Position numbers and translations under genes: made by a program
NCBI GenBank assembly: GCA_031213475.1
Contig: JARUPZ010000011.1
Span: 1,550,001-1,614,000, forward strand
Origin: Nereocystis luetkeana
Taxonomy: Eukaryota > Sar > Phaeophyceae > Laminariales > Laminariaceae
Length of the DNA stretch: 64,000 bases
Direction: 5' to 3'
Part shown: in pieces, positions 52,688 to 63,662 of the stretch
How positions within the stretch are numbered: the stretch's first letter is position 1
Layout: each line of letters begins with the position of its first letter
The notes under the pieces: generated by a model
Databases searched by the model: none
What the model was told of the DNA's origin: nothing
The model's input: only the letters and a program-made list of their open reading frames with translations

Positions 52688-52895
52688 AAGACAGTCCGCC
52701 TCACGAGCGGTTCTCAGTCGGATGCAGCTCGCCCTTCATGCGACTCGCCGAACACCTCACGGCGCTCCGCGCATGGTGAAAGCAATGTCTGCCTGGTCGG
52801 TGAAAACCTTTCGTGCTCCCTCTCGGCATTATAGCGATGCGAGGGCCTTTGGCCAAACGACTACTGTATGGCCATGCATGGCCATTGAGGACACC
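52688..52895 (-). repeat. Family D repeat
   Basis: ACAGTCCGCCTCACGAGCGG, GCAGCTCGCCCTTCATGCGA, GTCTGCCTGGTCGGTGAAAA and GGCCATGCATGGCCATTGAG. A C18 run follows, the counterpart of the G run before plus-strand copies. Confidence 0.78.
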
Positions 52896-52904
52896 CTCCC
52901 CCCC

Positions 52905-53945
52905 CCCCCCCCCTGCTGTTCAACATTGAATGTTGACGTTTGACAATGAGTGGTAGCCCTGTCGAACAGCACAAATGTCAGAGCCTACTCGCACGTACTC
53001 GTAGAGTGGTCCTCATTCTTTCAGTCATGATACGCTAAAACAAAATGAGAAATTATACTCCCTATACTCGTGCATGCAAGAGCCTCTCTAAAGAATATTG
53101 TTTTGTGAACAACACGCATCATGAAACACGAGCTTGGAATTCCGCACTGCCCCGCGGCGATCGCGGCCAGCTCAAGACGGATAGCGGCTAAACAAGGCCC
53201 GTTGACGCAAGCTCGTCCGCTTCTGAATAGCTCGTCCGCTTTTTTTGTGGACGTCGGTTTTTGTGGAAATTGGTTAGATGTACGATTTATGCATAGGTCT
53301 CACAACTTCACCGTCATGTAACGTAAGCGTGGACAGACAGCAACAGACGAACAGACAGCGTGACCCTGTTGGGCCTTCAGAGGCAATTATTGACGATACC
53401 AGTTGATGATCGCACCAACGGCTACTACGTGGTTGGGAGATGATGCAAATTGGTGTCCTAGGTCGAATGGTTGAATGCAAGGACTCGTTGAGGCATGGGG
53501 GCGTCATCGTCGTATGTACCGGTATTGCTGGGCTCACGCCGCTCGTAGACGGCTCACAACGCGAAAAAAATATTTTTTTTTTCTGTCGCTATCTTCCAGC
53601 ACTCAAAAGGAGTGAAGTAGTTGGTGGGAGCTTGTACGCGCCCCGCTGCATATAACATTTTTTTAGCCGAAGGGAAAACAGATGCCCTCGTTGCAGTAAA
53701 ACAGTCACGCGAGCAGCTGGAATTCGAATTCAGAAAAGCAACTCTTGGTACTGTTTAGATTGTGCGTGCGCTTTCTTCACGAAGGGTTTTGCCGCACAGG
53801 GCAATTCTGTATCCGCCGTCTCCAGCTGTTGGTTGTTTTTTGCTTCGTTGTTGAATATCTGGACCAGGTTTATGATGTTGCGAATGAGTTATTCCGGGTA
53901 CGTTCATTCATGCTGGTTTTTACGCCGCCCCCGACCACTTTCATT
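52905..53945. other. Unassigned stretch
   Basis: No feature recognised. Confidence 0.4.
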
Positions 53946-53967
53946 CATACATGCGTACTCATGCCCG

Positions 53968-54020
53968 CATGCGTGCGCGCTCACTTTCCGCATGCGTGCG
54001 CGCTCACTTTTTGGTGTAGC
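53968..54020. repeat. Short tandem duplication
   Basis: GCATGCGTGCGCGCTCACTT occurs twice, 27 bp apart; it alternates purine and pyrimidine and could adopt Z-DNA. Confidence 0.8.
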
Positions 54021-54110
54021 ATACGCCTTGTGCGTGCAACGAGAAAAAACATGGGTATCGGTGTGTGAAGATGATTTATTGCTGACTTATAGTTACTCCT
54101 GACGTGCGAT

Positions 54111-54206
54111 TTAACCCTTTTAGAACCGCAGTCCCGATTTGGGGACAAACTGCTTGAAATTTGAGTGGATTGTCCCCAAAATGAGACTGCAGTTCTGAAA
54201 GGGTTA
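54111..54206. mobile_element. Family B MITE
   Basis: TTAACCCTTTTAGAACCGCA to GCAGTTCTGAAAGGGTTAA, both TTAA kept. Confidence 0.94.
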
Positions 54207-54528
54207 ACTACAGCAGTACTCTAGTTGTTTCTACTTTTAGGAGACAATACGTATATACGCACTTTTTGACGAAAGCTATTGGCTCTTTCTACGCACTGGT
54301 ATATGCAAACTTTCATACATGCACATTTTGCACAGCTGCACTTCGAGCTCTGGCAGTCACATCGCGTTCGATTCCATTCGAGGTACCAGGTACCAGGTAT
54401 CATGTCGTGTGTTGCATGTTGAAGACGCGGTGGGTGGTCGTTCTTGATTTATTAGATTCTCTCGCGCAGGTTGGAGGGTCAAGTTCTCAGATAAAAAGTC
54501 CCAACACTGCTTGATTACTTGTTTTTCG

Positions 54529-55030
54529 TACTTGTAGTATGTGTGAAAGGGTGGAGAGATGCTGCAGTTCTCAGATATGTAAATAGCAAAAGCCTGATTG
54601 TTTGTTGTTCGGCTCTTGCCGATAATTGCTATCCTACATCCCTGGTTCCTTGTTCCTAGTTCTGCGGGGGCTGACATGCCCTTATGGATTATCACAGCAG
54701 CATGTACTGTCATGAACCATATAGATATGTTCTCTCCCGCGTGTCTCGGTGGTTTGGCTCTTAGGGTACTACTTCGTAATGTACTTGTAGTAAGTGTGAA
54801 AGGGTGGAGAGATGCTGAAGTTCTCAGATATGTATATAGCAAACGCCTGATTGTTTGTCATTCGGCTCTTGCTGATAATTGCTATCCCACATTCCTGGTT
54901 CCTTGTTCCTGGTTCTTCGGGGACTGACACGCCCGTATGGACTATCGCAGCAGCATGTACTTTGGCATTACTGTCATGAACCATGTCGATATGTTCTCTC
55001 CCGCGGCTCTTTGGCTCTTAGGGTTATTCC
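54529..55030. repeat. Tandem duplication, about 250-bp units
   Basis: GTGTGAAAGGGTGGAGAGAT, TGCTATCCYACAT, CTGGTTCCTTGTTCCT, ACTGTCATGAACCATRT and ATGTTCTCTCCCGCG occur in order in two units (about 54529-54780 and 54781-55030). Units differ by scattered substitutions and small indels. Confidence 0.9.
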
Positions 55031-55281
55031 AGTATGTTCCTCGTTCCTGTTTTTTTTTGGGTGCTGCACGTGGTGCGGCCCACTCCCACGGTCCCTGTTC
55101 TCTGAGCCGCTTTTGCTTGTCTGACGTGATTGCATATACTCTGAAAGACGCATCAGCCGTGACTTTGAACTCTATAATCATACCTGGTACCGGTATGTAT
55201 TTGCGTGCTGCGTGTGACAGCCATCCAATCCAGTACGAAGTTCGACCTCGTGTGCTACGGACTGTACGTAAATTACCCCAT

Positions 55282-55379
55282 TTAATCCTTTTAGAGCCGC
55301 GGTCCCGTTTGGGGAACAAAGTACTCAGAATGTGACTGGTTCGTCCCTTTAAAAGGGACTGCAGTCATAAAAGGGTTAA
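55282..55379. mobile_element. Family B MITE
   Basis: TTAATCCTTTTAGAGCCGCG to GCAGTCATAAAAGGGTTAA, both TTAA kept. The right arm is altered (CCCTTTAAAAGGGAC). Confidence 0.9.
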
Positions 55380-55427
55380 TGATGTATGGGCCGGTGCCTC
55401 TCCTGCTGCCCTACAGAGTGGGTCCTA

Positions 55428-55539
55428 TTACGGGGGACCATAGTTAATACCAGGTAGAACTTATGGTATACATGAAAACCTATATATTTAACCATTTTTA
55501 CTAACAATATTTGGTCCTATTAACTATGGTCCCCCGTAA
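55428..55539. mobile_element. Family A MITE with a TACCAGGTA insertion
   Basis: CATAGTTAATACCAGGTAGAACTTATGG replaces CATAGTTAATAGGACCTATGG at its centre: CCAGGTA (seven bases) is extra, at 55448-55456. TA flanks intact. Confidence 0.94.
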
Positions 55540-55899
55540 TAGTAATAGTATCAGGGTCAACAGGACCGTTTCTGGTGTTCTAACGTCCAGCCTCTGCCGG
55601 CTGGGTGTAGCCGCCACTGGTGCTGATTAGGGACCGCTGAGCCAGTGACCCCGCGGGGCAACTTCTGCCGTTTGGCCGTGGGCGGTGGTGCGTCGGTCTA
55701 CATCCCCATCCCCGCACCTCTGTTTCCGGAGTTCATACGTTGGCGGCCAGCACTGGATGTGCTTCGAAGTATGGTACCAGGTATCTACTGCAAAAAGGCT
55801 TTAATTTCTTGGGTTTGATGGCTATTAATAGCTACCTGGTACTATCTATTGCTAATATTAATAGCTACTGCTGTACCTGGTACGTACGTAAACACCACG

Positions 55900-55975
55900 G
55901 CTTTTCACGGGTCATGACCCCATCCCACGGGTCGGGTCTGGAGGTCTTCGAAATCTCACGGGTCTCGCGAGGTAA
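55900..55975. repeat. GGGTC repeat, short form
   Basis: CACGGGTCATGACCCCATCC, CACGGGTCGGGTCTGG and CACGGGTCTCGCGAGG follow the order of 1332-1462 with fewer units. Confidence 0.65.
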
Positions 55976-55980
55976 CCCTA

Positions 55981-56098
55981 TCACGCGGGACCATAGTTAA
56001 TAGGGCCTGCGGTACACACAAAAACCTACCAGTACCAGGTATATAAGTACCAATTTTTACTAACAATATTTGGTCCTGTTTACTATGGTCCCCCGTAA
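55981..56098. mobile_element. Family A MITE with two adjoining micro-insertions
   Basis: AAACCTACCAGTACCAGGTA: TACCAGTA (56027-56034) and TACCAGGTA (56033-56041) share a TA. The CCAGTA insertion sits at the same place as in the copy at 30078. Left end TCACGCGGGACC after a TA. Confidence 0.92.
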
Positions 56099-56099
56099 T

Positions 56100-56590
56100 A
56101 GCTAACATCCAAGGCCTGGCTAAAATCCGAGGCCTACTGTAGACTCAACAACAGCCCTTTTGGGACGTCGGAGGGGAAAGTTACGATAAAAAAAATGTCA
56201 ATCACAACAACGGCCACTGCTGGCTGTGCGATTGGGAGATGGTGATGCAAACTAGAGGATCCGAGTTGCAACGCGAAACATCGTACGGCCTGGGCGCAAC
56301 ATGAGCCCACCCGTGTTGCTCGGCGATGAGGCTGTTCGTAGCCCTAACTTGACAGCACCTAGCCCAATGCATGATACTTGGTATTTTGTCATCGTTTTGG
56401 TGGCTGTTCCTTGAGAGGAGTCCCGAAAGGGTGGGTTGCCCCCCCTTGGCGGTTTCACAAGCACAAGGAGAAACTGCCAAAACAAACGACGGTTACAGCA
56501 TCAGGGGCAGCACGACCCAGCCTGTTGATGGTTTGCTCCTTGCTGCACAGGGTGTGTGTGTCCGGAGTGCGCGATACCCTATATAGCGGC
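56100..56590. other. Unassigned stretch
   Basis: Short overlapping frames on both strands; nothing recognised. Confidence 0.4.
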
Positions 56591-56597
56591 AGCACGA

Positions 56598-56638
56598 TGG
56601 TATATATATATATATATATATAATATGTGTGTATATAT
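56598..56638. repeat. (TA)n microsatellite
   Basis: TATATATATATATATATATA and a following TGTGTATATATA. Confidence 0.92.
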
Positions 56639-56766
56639 ACGAAGTGCACTGCTGCTGTAGCATGCTGTGCCTACTTCGAAGGTTGTAAAACACCGCACAC
56701 TGATGTAGCTCTCTTGATCGCTCTGTTTGCTGATATGATATATTCAATAGCCACAATCCACAATAG

Positions 56767-56868
56767 AGTCGAATGATGTCGCTTTCTGAGGTCGCACGCT
56801 ACGTACTGCTTACCAGGGATATGCAAGACTTCCTCGATCTCACAGCTATCGTTTTTATTTTCATAATA
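56767..56868 (+). repeat. Family I short dispersed repeat, diverged
   Basis: GACTTCCTCGATCTCACAGC then TATCGTTTTTATTTTCATAA, compare 63588. The upstream half is weak. Confidence 0.45.
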
Positions 56869-57104
56869 TCTATACACAATCACGCGACTAAAGAGCTGGA
56901 CAATCGAAACATGGATCATAAGCGTTCACCAGGTATTGAATTATCAAAATTTGATCTCCCTCTACCCCGCCACTAATGCCTAAACTGACTGCCCGCCGGT
57001 CTCCCACGCCCGTTCTCCGTTTCAAAAGTAGAGATTCAAATGGTAGAGCTCTGCGCGCTGATTGGGTGCCTCCGGCCGCACCTCCTCCTGAACCTCAACC
57101 CCTT

Positions 57105-57215
57105 TCAAGACTGCCTTTTACTGTAGGGCTGCAGTCAGTCCCGTTTTGGGGGGCATATTACCCAGAATTTGACTGGTTTGTCCCTAAAAGGGGGACGGCT
57201 GTCTCAAAAGGGAGG
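57105..57215. mobile_element. Family B MITE, degraded
   Basis: CTGCAGTCAGTCCCGTTTTG and GACTGGTTTGTCCCTAAAAG remain, with ACTGCCTTTTACTGTAGGGC and CTCAAAAGGGAGGGG at the ends; no TTAA. Confidence 0.7.
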
Positions 57216-57355
57216 GGTTCGGGGATAGCGCCCCCAAACAAAAAATAATGTTGGTGTCATCAACCGTGTAGGAGCAGCGTCAGCGCCCAGCAGTGTGTAC
57301 GTGCGGGTAGGATCATGGTGCGCCCGCGCCTGTGCCGTATGGCTCCTTGCTTGAA

Positions 57356-57434
57356 TCTCGGACGGCTCCTTGCCTTGAAACTTGGACGGCTCCTTGCCTT
57401 GAAACTCGGACGGCTCCTTGCCTTGAAACTCGGA
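57356..57434. repeat. 24-bp tandem repeat
   Basis: GGCTCCTTGCCTTGAAACT in 24-bp steps, about three and a half units. On the minus strand it gives an 8-residue FQGKEPSE repeat inside a 150-codon frame (57204-57656). The period is a multiple of three, but nothing else supports a gene. Confidence 0.85.
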
Positions 57435-57809
57435 CACCAATCTGTATCGCCCCCCAGCCCTGCCTGCAGTGGCCGCTGCTGTAGTCGGCCCTTGTCCGTC
57501 GTCATTTTGTTTCCACTCTGTAACCCCGGGAAGAGGGCCATCAACGCCTTCGGGACTTGATTCTATCTTGATTGCATCTTCATTGTTGTGGTGCACGTTT
57601 GCTACGATAAGGATGCACCTAGTTTTTTCACTCCCCGGTTGAGGGCTCTGCACCATACCTGGTATATATATATGGATATTCTGATATATGGATATACTTC
57701 GAAGTATGGATGTATGGATATTTGCTTACCCATAACCTGACCCTGACGAAAAAAGGTGCAACCCGATGGACCATCTCATGGCCTCGTAAACAAACACAAG
57801 CGTGAATTT

Positions 57810-58085
57810 AAGGCGTATGCCTTACCAGGTATAAGGCATGCTTTTATTGGGTAGTATATATAAGGCATACGTCTTATAAGGCATGCCTTACTGGGTAGTG
57901 TAAGTCGCACGCCTTGTGCGACATGCCTTACTGGGTAGTACAAGGCATACTTCGCATATGCCTTCTAAGGCATGCCTTACTGGCTAGTACGAGTACAAGG
58001 CATACATACGCCTTCCAAGGCATACCTTATTGGGTAGTATGAGGCGTATGCCCTGTAAGGCGTGCCTTGTTGGATGGTGCCTCAA
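57810..58085. repeat. Palindrome array: AAGGCATGCCTT and GGGTAGT units
   Basis: Five to six units of about 45-55 bp, each with a hairpin-forming AAGGCATGCCTT or variant (GTCGCACGCCTTGTGCGAC at 57903) followed by ACTGGGTAGTA. Units differ in sequence but arms stay complementary. TACCAGGTA lies at 57823. Confidence 0.85.
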
Positions 58086-58089
58086 TTGA

Positions 58090-58545
58090 GAAAGCCCCGT
58101 CAGTCAAAAACATTTGTCTTGCAAGGCAAGAAAAGGTGCTACCCCCTAATTGCAACCCCTACTATCGTGGCACGCATCGCCATAACAGGAGGAAAGTGTC
58201 CGAAAAACGCGACGATGGCAGCGTCGTCGCCCATACCAGGTACTAAGCAACCCGGGCCGCTGGTTACCTCTGGGTAGGGTATCATACATGGAGAAGTGTT
58301 CCATATACCCGAACTTCTACGCGACGTGTGTAGGAGTGTAGCCGTAAAGAGGTAGAGGTCGTTGGGGTCGCACAGTATTATGTTTTGTTTTTAGCGGTTT
58401 CGAAAGTTTGCTCTTAGGAACGGTCAGGGCGGTACAGCAGTAACGCCGAATACTATATTTTCGGAAGGCTCTCTCTTTTGATCAGATCGACCAGATTTTT
58501 TTTTTTTTCCCCCGAAAATCCCTTGATGTTGTTCGGTATTGGCAA
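58090..58545. other. Unassigned stretch
   Basis: No feature recognised; TACCAGGTA at 58234. Confidence 0.4.
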
Positions 58546-58549
58546 AACC

Positions 58550-58656
58550 TTAACCCCTTTAGAACTCCAGTCCCGTTTTGGGGACAAGGCACTCAAATTT
58601 CCAAGTAATTTGTCCCCAATCGTCCCCAAAACGAGACTGCAGTCCTAAAAGGGTTA
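58550..58656. mobile_element. Family B MITE
   Basis: TTAACCCCTTTAGAACTCCA to GCAGTCCTAAAAGGGTTAA, both TTAA kept. The right arm has a duplicated GTCCCCAATCGTCCCCAAAA. Confidence 0.93.
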
Positions 58657-59070
58657 ACCTTCCCTTTATTCTGGAAAAATCGTGCGCTGAGAAACGATCG
58701 CACCCCCCTGTGAGAACTCAGCGCTCCTTTACGGCTTGCGTGGCATTATCACATTATCACATTATCGGAGTACATACCCGAAGTTATACGAGAGGATACG
58801 AAAGGAGTTACTACTGTAGTGTTTCTACAGTACAGTAGTGCTGTATGTAGTTGCATATCTACATCAAGTACCCCTGCGAGCTGCACGCAAGGAGTTGGTT
58901 GCACGACCCGCATGCTGCATGAGACGACGTACATGCTTGTACGGCGTGCTGGCCCCTCAGAGGACGGCTGACCACACCACACCACACCACACCGCCATAC
59001 CTGCCATCTTGCTTGTGGCTGTATCGGGATGAAGGTGTAATGCCGTCACGGACTCAAGGGGCGGGGGGGG

Positions 59071-59300
59071 GGTGAGGTAGTCACGTCATGCGTTGCCGTA
59101 GCCGTGTGACCATAGACCCTCGCACCCCTAAAAGCAATGCCGAGACGGACCACGTCGAGTTTTCACCTCCCAGGGAGCTATATAGTTCTTGTAGCTAACG
59201 CGAAGCGCCGTGAGGTCGTGCGGCGAGTCGCATGAAGGGCGGGCTGCATCCTACTCCATACTAAGACCTAAGAACCGCTCGTGCGGCGGGCTTTCTTGCG
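59071..59300 (+). repeat. Family D repeat
   Basis: After a G9 run: GTCACGTCATGCGTTGCCGT, GTCGAGTTTTCACCTCCCAG, GCGAAGCGCCGTGAGGTCGT, CGCATGAAGGGCGGGCTGCA. Confidence 0.78.
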
Positions 59301-59403
59301 TATGGATGGGTCACAGCGTCGGCTGGGGGGTGGTGCTTTTCTGCGATAGGTGATTACGTCCTCCCCGCTGTCTGGCCACTGTCTGACCAGTGTCTTGACT
59401 CTC

Positions 59404-59499
59404 CGGGTTTTAGAACCGCAGTCCCGTTTTCGGGACAAACTACTTGAAATTTGTGTGGTTTGTTCCCAAGACGAGACTGCGGTTTTAAAAGCGTTTTAA
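59404..59499. mobile_element. Family B MITE, followed by a second partial copy
   Basis: GTTTTAGAACCGCAGTCCCG to CTGCGGTTTTAAAAGCG, then TTAACCCCTTTTGGGACTTG begins a left half that fades after 59555 (AAATTACTTGGAG). Two copies abut at TTTTAA. Confidence 0.85.
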
Positions 59500-59559
59500 C
59501 CCCTTTTGGGACTTGAGTCTCGGTTAGGGGACAAATTACTTGGAGTTAGAATGACAGGT

Positions 59560-60820
59560 ACCAGGTATATGTTATCTGCATGCCACTCCGACACCGAATT
59601 TAAGGCACGTCTGTACTTTATCATTTAGTGCAAACGATCCTTGTATTTATATATAAGAGGGTTATTTAGCCAAAATAAGGCATACCTGTTCCATTATGGA
59701 CCAAAATCAGGTACATACTTCGTAAAAACAAGTGAAAAACACACGCCAGGATCCCTGCCATTTGGCCAGCCTCACGTGGTACCTGCTTTTGGCTTGAAAC
59801 TGACCAAAGGTACGTACACCTACTACCTGTATTTGTCTACTTTGTCGACTGCTGTAGCTTTCCACTGTTTTCGCCTGATTTTGAGTCAATGAGAGAGGCC
59901 ATACGTACACTATCTGTTGTTTCTCTTTGCGTATGCGCCTCCGGTCCCTCGGTTGCATTTCTCGTGTGAGAACTCTGTACGTACGACGTGCTCAAGCATA
60001 TACATGCGTACGCTGATTTCACGTTTCCTTCCTTGGGGTGTAGGATGTGCTTCCGTTGTTATGATGAGTAGTCCCCTGTTTTCTACAGTATAGTCAAAGT
60101 AGGAGTCATATAACAGCACCGCCGTGGACAGAAACGGCAGTTCGTCTGCCCCACCCCGCGTCGAGGTGGTCCCAGGTTTGGTACGGCAAAATAAGTTCGT
60201 GCCGAGCAGGCGGTTCCGTGGGTTCCGTGAGGACGATCGAGAGGCTCCAAAGCTGGCACCCTGGGGCAGAATAAATAATGTTGGCGCGCGCACCGTGACG
60301 AAACAAACAAAGCCTATCTGTAGTGACCCTCTGCAGGTCCAAGTGGAGCCCATGGTACCTGCACCCTAAACAAACAAAGCCATTCAGATTTTGGAGCCCA
60401 CACGCTCAATATTTGGACGCGAAAAAGTGTGTGCTTGGGGTTTCTCAAGACCATAAAACACCGCTCGTGGCGTTTTTTTTCAACTCGATTTCAGTATGAA
60501 ACTGTCTTCGACCCGAGTTGAAGAGGTGTGCCTCATTTCGGCTGTTGCCCATATTCTATAAGAGCGTTAACCTGTCCCCAAGTGCTACATAGAAAGGATC
60601 GTTTGGATCAAATATTATAATATTGATGTATAGATAGACCGCTGAGAGTGGTAGTCCTCGGGTAGCAGGGTTACATACTATTGTACTATACTATTAATCG
60701 TTTTACGGGGCTGAAGTGTTGTGCAGAAAGTATGCCCATGTACTCGCAGTTCGGTCGGCGAGATCGCTCTATAACCAACACCAACAGTATATATGTTGAT
60801 GTTTCCAGCGTTACTGAGGT
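59560..60820. other. Unassigned stretch
   Basis: A 147-codon minus frame (59910-60353) overlaps open frames in other phases; no domain. GGTTCCGTGGGTTCCGTGAGG near 60207 is a small repeat. Confidence 0.35.
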
Positions 60821-60831
60821 TGGTGGAGGGC

Positions 60832-60894
60832 GATGTGACCACCCGACATAAGATGTGACCACCGACATAAGATGTGACCACCGACATAAGTACT
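60832..60894. repeat. 20-bp tandem repeat, three units
   Basis: GATGTGACCACCGACATAA in three steps (the first unit has an extra C). Confidence 0.92.
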
Positions 60895-61333
60895 TGTACG
60901 GCTGCACTCCTCCACGTATGGACATGGTTGTGTCCGGAGTTGTCGTGCGGGTATTACTCCGCCATCGTACTGCTGCTCGGATGGCATTGCTCGGGTGTTC
61001 TGGCTACTCGTACTTGTACTATTAAAATGAGAACTGCACGCAGGCCAGGTACCGCCTATGGTGTTATTAATAGTAAGTTGTATAATTATTATTAATAATG
61101 TTAATAGTATATGCGCAGGGTTATATTGAATCGCATGAACAGATGAAGGCAAAGGCTGCATGCATGCATGACCGCTCACGCGAACAGCCTGACCCGTACA
61201 AACATTTAGCATTTCAACCTTTCCAACAATGCCATAATTTGAACGTCCATTCGCGATGGTTTGTTCTATTTTCTTGTTCGTCTGCGTTATAACAAGGGAC
61301 TGATCTCATCTCTTGGAGCAAGAAAATGAAATG
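60895..61333. other. Unassigned stretch
   Basis: TATTAATA words near 61063 and 61088; no gene. Confidence 0.4.
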
Positions 61334-61336
61334 CTA

Positions 61337-61446
61337 CTACGAGGGACCATAGAAAAAAGGACCAAATATTGTTAGTAAAAAAGCGAAATATATATGGTAG
61401 ATTTTTTGTGTTTGCCGTAGGTCCTTTTCAATATGGTCCCCCGTAA
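61337..61446. mobile_element. Family A MITE
   Basis: CTACGAGGGACCATAGAAAA to AATATGGTCCCCCGTAA; ends diverged, TA on both sides. Confidence 0.86.
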
Positions 61447-62260
61447 TAGTGCTCGTGCGATGTCTTATCGCATCATGTCACTCTTGGTATATAAAATACA
61501 CAAGTACAGTATGTACGAGTAGTCTACATCAATACCGTTTACACCAGTGCGACGGATTGCATAGCAGCAGTATATAGCAGTACACCTGGCACATACCGAC
61601 GTGTACTATAAATAAGTAAAACCGCTGCTGCTGCAGGCAGGGCAGCTGTAGTAGAGCTCACCGCGTGTTCGGTATCATTGGTTGACGCGCACACTGACTG
61701 TGCGGTAGACGAACGAAGACGTGCCAACGGCTGATTGGGTTGGGATTGGGGTCAGGGTTACTGGTAGTTGTATTCTTACGGTATACGTAGACACGGTGAG
61801 TCTCAACCATATTGTCGAAAAAGTTGGTGAAATCCCCTCTGCAGCAATACTTGCCGACTGTACGACGTATGGCGTATAGCGATACACGCGCTCTGGTGAT
61901 GCGGCACCGCTATGGTATATTAGCTGTTAGCTGTGCACCGCAGAGCACTTGCTTGCATGCTTCACTTAGTTTGCCATCGTGCATAGGGGAGAGGGCAGAC
62001 GAGAGCACTCGAACGCACGTACACCTGGTACCATGCTGAATAAAAAAAGTGCGAGCTGTTTTCACTAGGCGTGGGCGCGGTTTTTAGGACGGCGTGTTGA
62101 GAGCGGCTCACTCGCGAGTCGGCAGCTTGCCGCAACCCCCCCCCCCCCCCCCCACGCGTCAATCGACGTTGAGGTGAAGGTGGTGTGCCCTATCTCGCAC
62201 CCGCCCCAGCTGCCGCACCCCCACGCCCTATTCCGCCCCGCCCGGTCGGAGACGGGCCGT
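61447..62260. other. Unassigned stretch
   Basis: Holds a C17 run (62138-62154) and (TAG)CAGCAGTA words near 61563-61582. No gene. Confidence 0.4.
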
Positions 62261-62263
62261 CTT

Positions 62264-62332
62264 TTAACCCTGTTAGTGCTTTTCACTGCGCGCACAGAAA
62301 CCAACATTTTTGTCCCCGAGACTGGAGTGCGA
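62264..62332. repeat. Possible decayed family B copy
   Basis: TTAACCCTGTTAGTGC and TTTTTGTCCCCGAGACTGGAGTGC are in the right order, but the left arm is replaced. Confidence 0.4.
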
Positions 62333-62572
62333 TGACTGAGGGGGGAATGGTTGTTGTTTGACTGCTTTTTGCCTACCTCTGTCGCTTTTTTTCAAGCTGG
62401 GTCTGACGTGCTTCGATTATGTAGGTATTTTAAATGTACATCGGTACCAGGTACTGCCCTGGTCTGAAATGTTCAAGCACCGGACGTGAGGGCAGAACGG
62501 TCGGTATATTTCCCATCGAGAGCTGTACAGTAATGGTACGTATAGACGACCAAGATGATACCAGGTACAGTA

Positions 62573-62676
62573 TTACGGGGGCCATAGTAAACAGGACCTA
62601 CGGTACACATAAAAACCTGTATGTTTACCTATTTCTGCTAACAATAGTTGGTCCTGTTTACTATTGTCCCCCGCAG
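62573..62676. mobile_element. Family A MITE
   Basis: TTACGGGGGCCATAGTAAAC to GTTTACTATTGTCCCCCGCAG; TA on both sides. Confidence 0.9.
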
Positions 62677-62919
62677 TAGTAGCATGTGCTACATATCGAA
62701 ACGTACCACTCTGACCGGGAATATTACGTCGTTTCGATGTTGATACCAGATGCCAAACGTACACTATGTTCCCGTTTTTTTGTGTGCATGAAGGCACGTT
62801 GTGGGCTCAACATCCTAGCTTTAGTCTCGGGTCTAGTGAGGGGGAAGTCACGCACCTCTGTGGTACTATCGAAAGCAGTACCAGTCCGGAGTACCGAAAC
62901 CCGTTGGGACTTGAGACTA

Positions 62920-63025
62920 TTACGGGGGGCCATAGTTAACAGGACCAAATTTTGTTAGTAAAAATGGTCAAATATATAGGTTTTTTATGTATACCATAGG
63001 TCCTGTTAACTATGGCCCCCCGTAA
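62920..63025. mobile_element. Family A MITE
   Basis: TTACGGGGGGCCATAGTTAA to TTAACTATGGCCCCCCGTAA, a near-perfect inverted repeat with TA flanks. Confidence 0.94.
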
Positions 63026-63264
63026 TAGAAGAATGGCGGTAGAGGGTGACCGCTGCAGCACCGGTCACTTCGTGTGATTGGGGGATGACACACACCGGTG
63101 CCCTGTTTTACTTTCTAGTCACATGACGGCAGTCCGATCACTCGTACAACAGGGGCGCGACATTGTCCTATCCGTACATACCGCTCGGCACCCACGCTGC
63201 TCCCAGACCGTTGGTAACACACCAAACCTATCAACCATTCTTCGGTCGCTATCTAATGCCACTA

Positions 63265-63334
63265 TTAAGGGGGGACTATTGAAAGTAGGACCTACGGTAC
63301 ACACAAAAACCTACATATTTCGCTGTTTTTACTA
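63265..63334. mobile_element. Family A MITE, left half
   Basis: TTAAGGGGGGACTATTGAAA through CGCTGTTTTTACTA, cut exactly where the next copy begins. The right half is not found. Confidence 0.86.
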
Positions 63335-63446
63335 TTATGGGGGGCCATAGTTAACAGGACCAAATATTGTTAGTAAAAATGGTTAAACATATACCTGGTA
63401 GGTTTTTATGTATACCATAGGTCCTGTTAACTATGGTTCCCCGTAA
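63335..63446. mobile_element. Family A MITE with a TACCTGGTA insertion
   Basis: TTATGGGGGGCCATAGTTAA to ACTATGGTTCCCCGTAA. TACCTGGTA at 63392-63400 replaces the single TA of AACATATAGGTTTTT. It sits at ACTA of the preceding half copy, the same target used at 38874. Confidence 0.94.
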
Positions 63447-63448
63447 TA

Positions 63449-63556
63449 TTACGGGGGGCCATAATAAATAGGACCAGATATTGCGAGTAAAAATAGGTAA
63501 ATATGTAGGTTTTTATGTATACCATAGGTCCCATTATAACTATGGTCCCCCGTGAA
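63449..63556. mobile_element. Family A MITE abutting the previous copy
   Basis: TTACGGGGGGCCATAATAAA follows the previous CGTAA with only one TA between. Right end CCCCCGTGAA. The CCCATTATAACTATGG arm has extra bases. Confidence 0.92.
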
Positions 63557-63587
63557 TAGGGTTAATGCCAAAGGCGGTAGCACACAA

Positions 63588-63662
63588 CTCATACGTCACA
63601 CACAGGTTGCAAAGATGACTTTCGAGGAAATCCTCGATCTCACAGCTGTTTTTTTTTTTAAT
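63588..63662 (+). repeat. Family I short dispersed repeat
   Basis: CGTCACACACAGGTTGCAAA, GATGACTTTCGAGGAAATCC and TCGATCTCACAGCTG, then a T10 run and AATAATATA. Confidence 0.65.

Noticed and set aside
57204..57656. 150-codon minus frame with FQGKEPSE repeats as a gene
   Set aside because: The repeat is a 24-bp tandem expansion; the remainder has no domain and its end overlaps a degraded family B copy.
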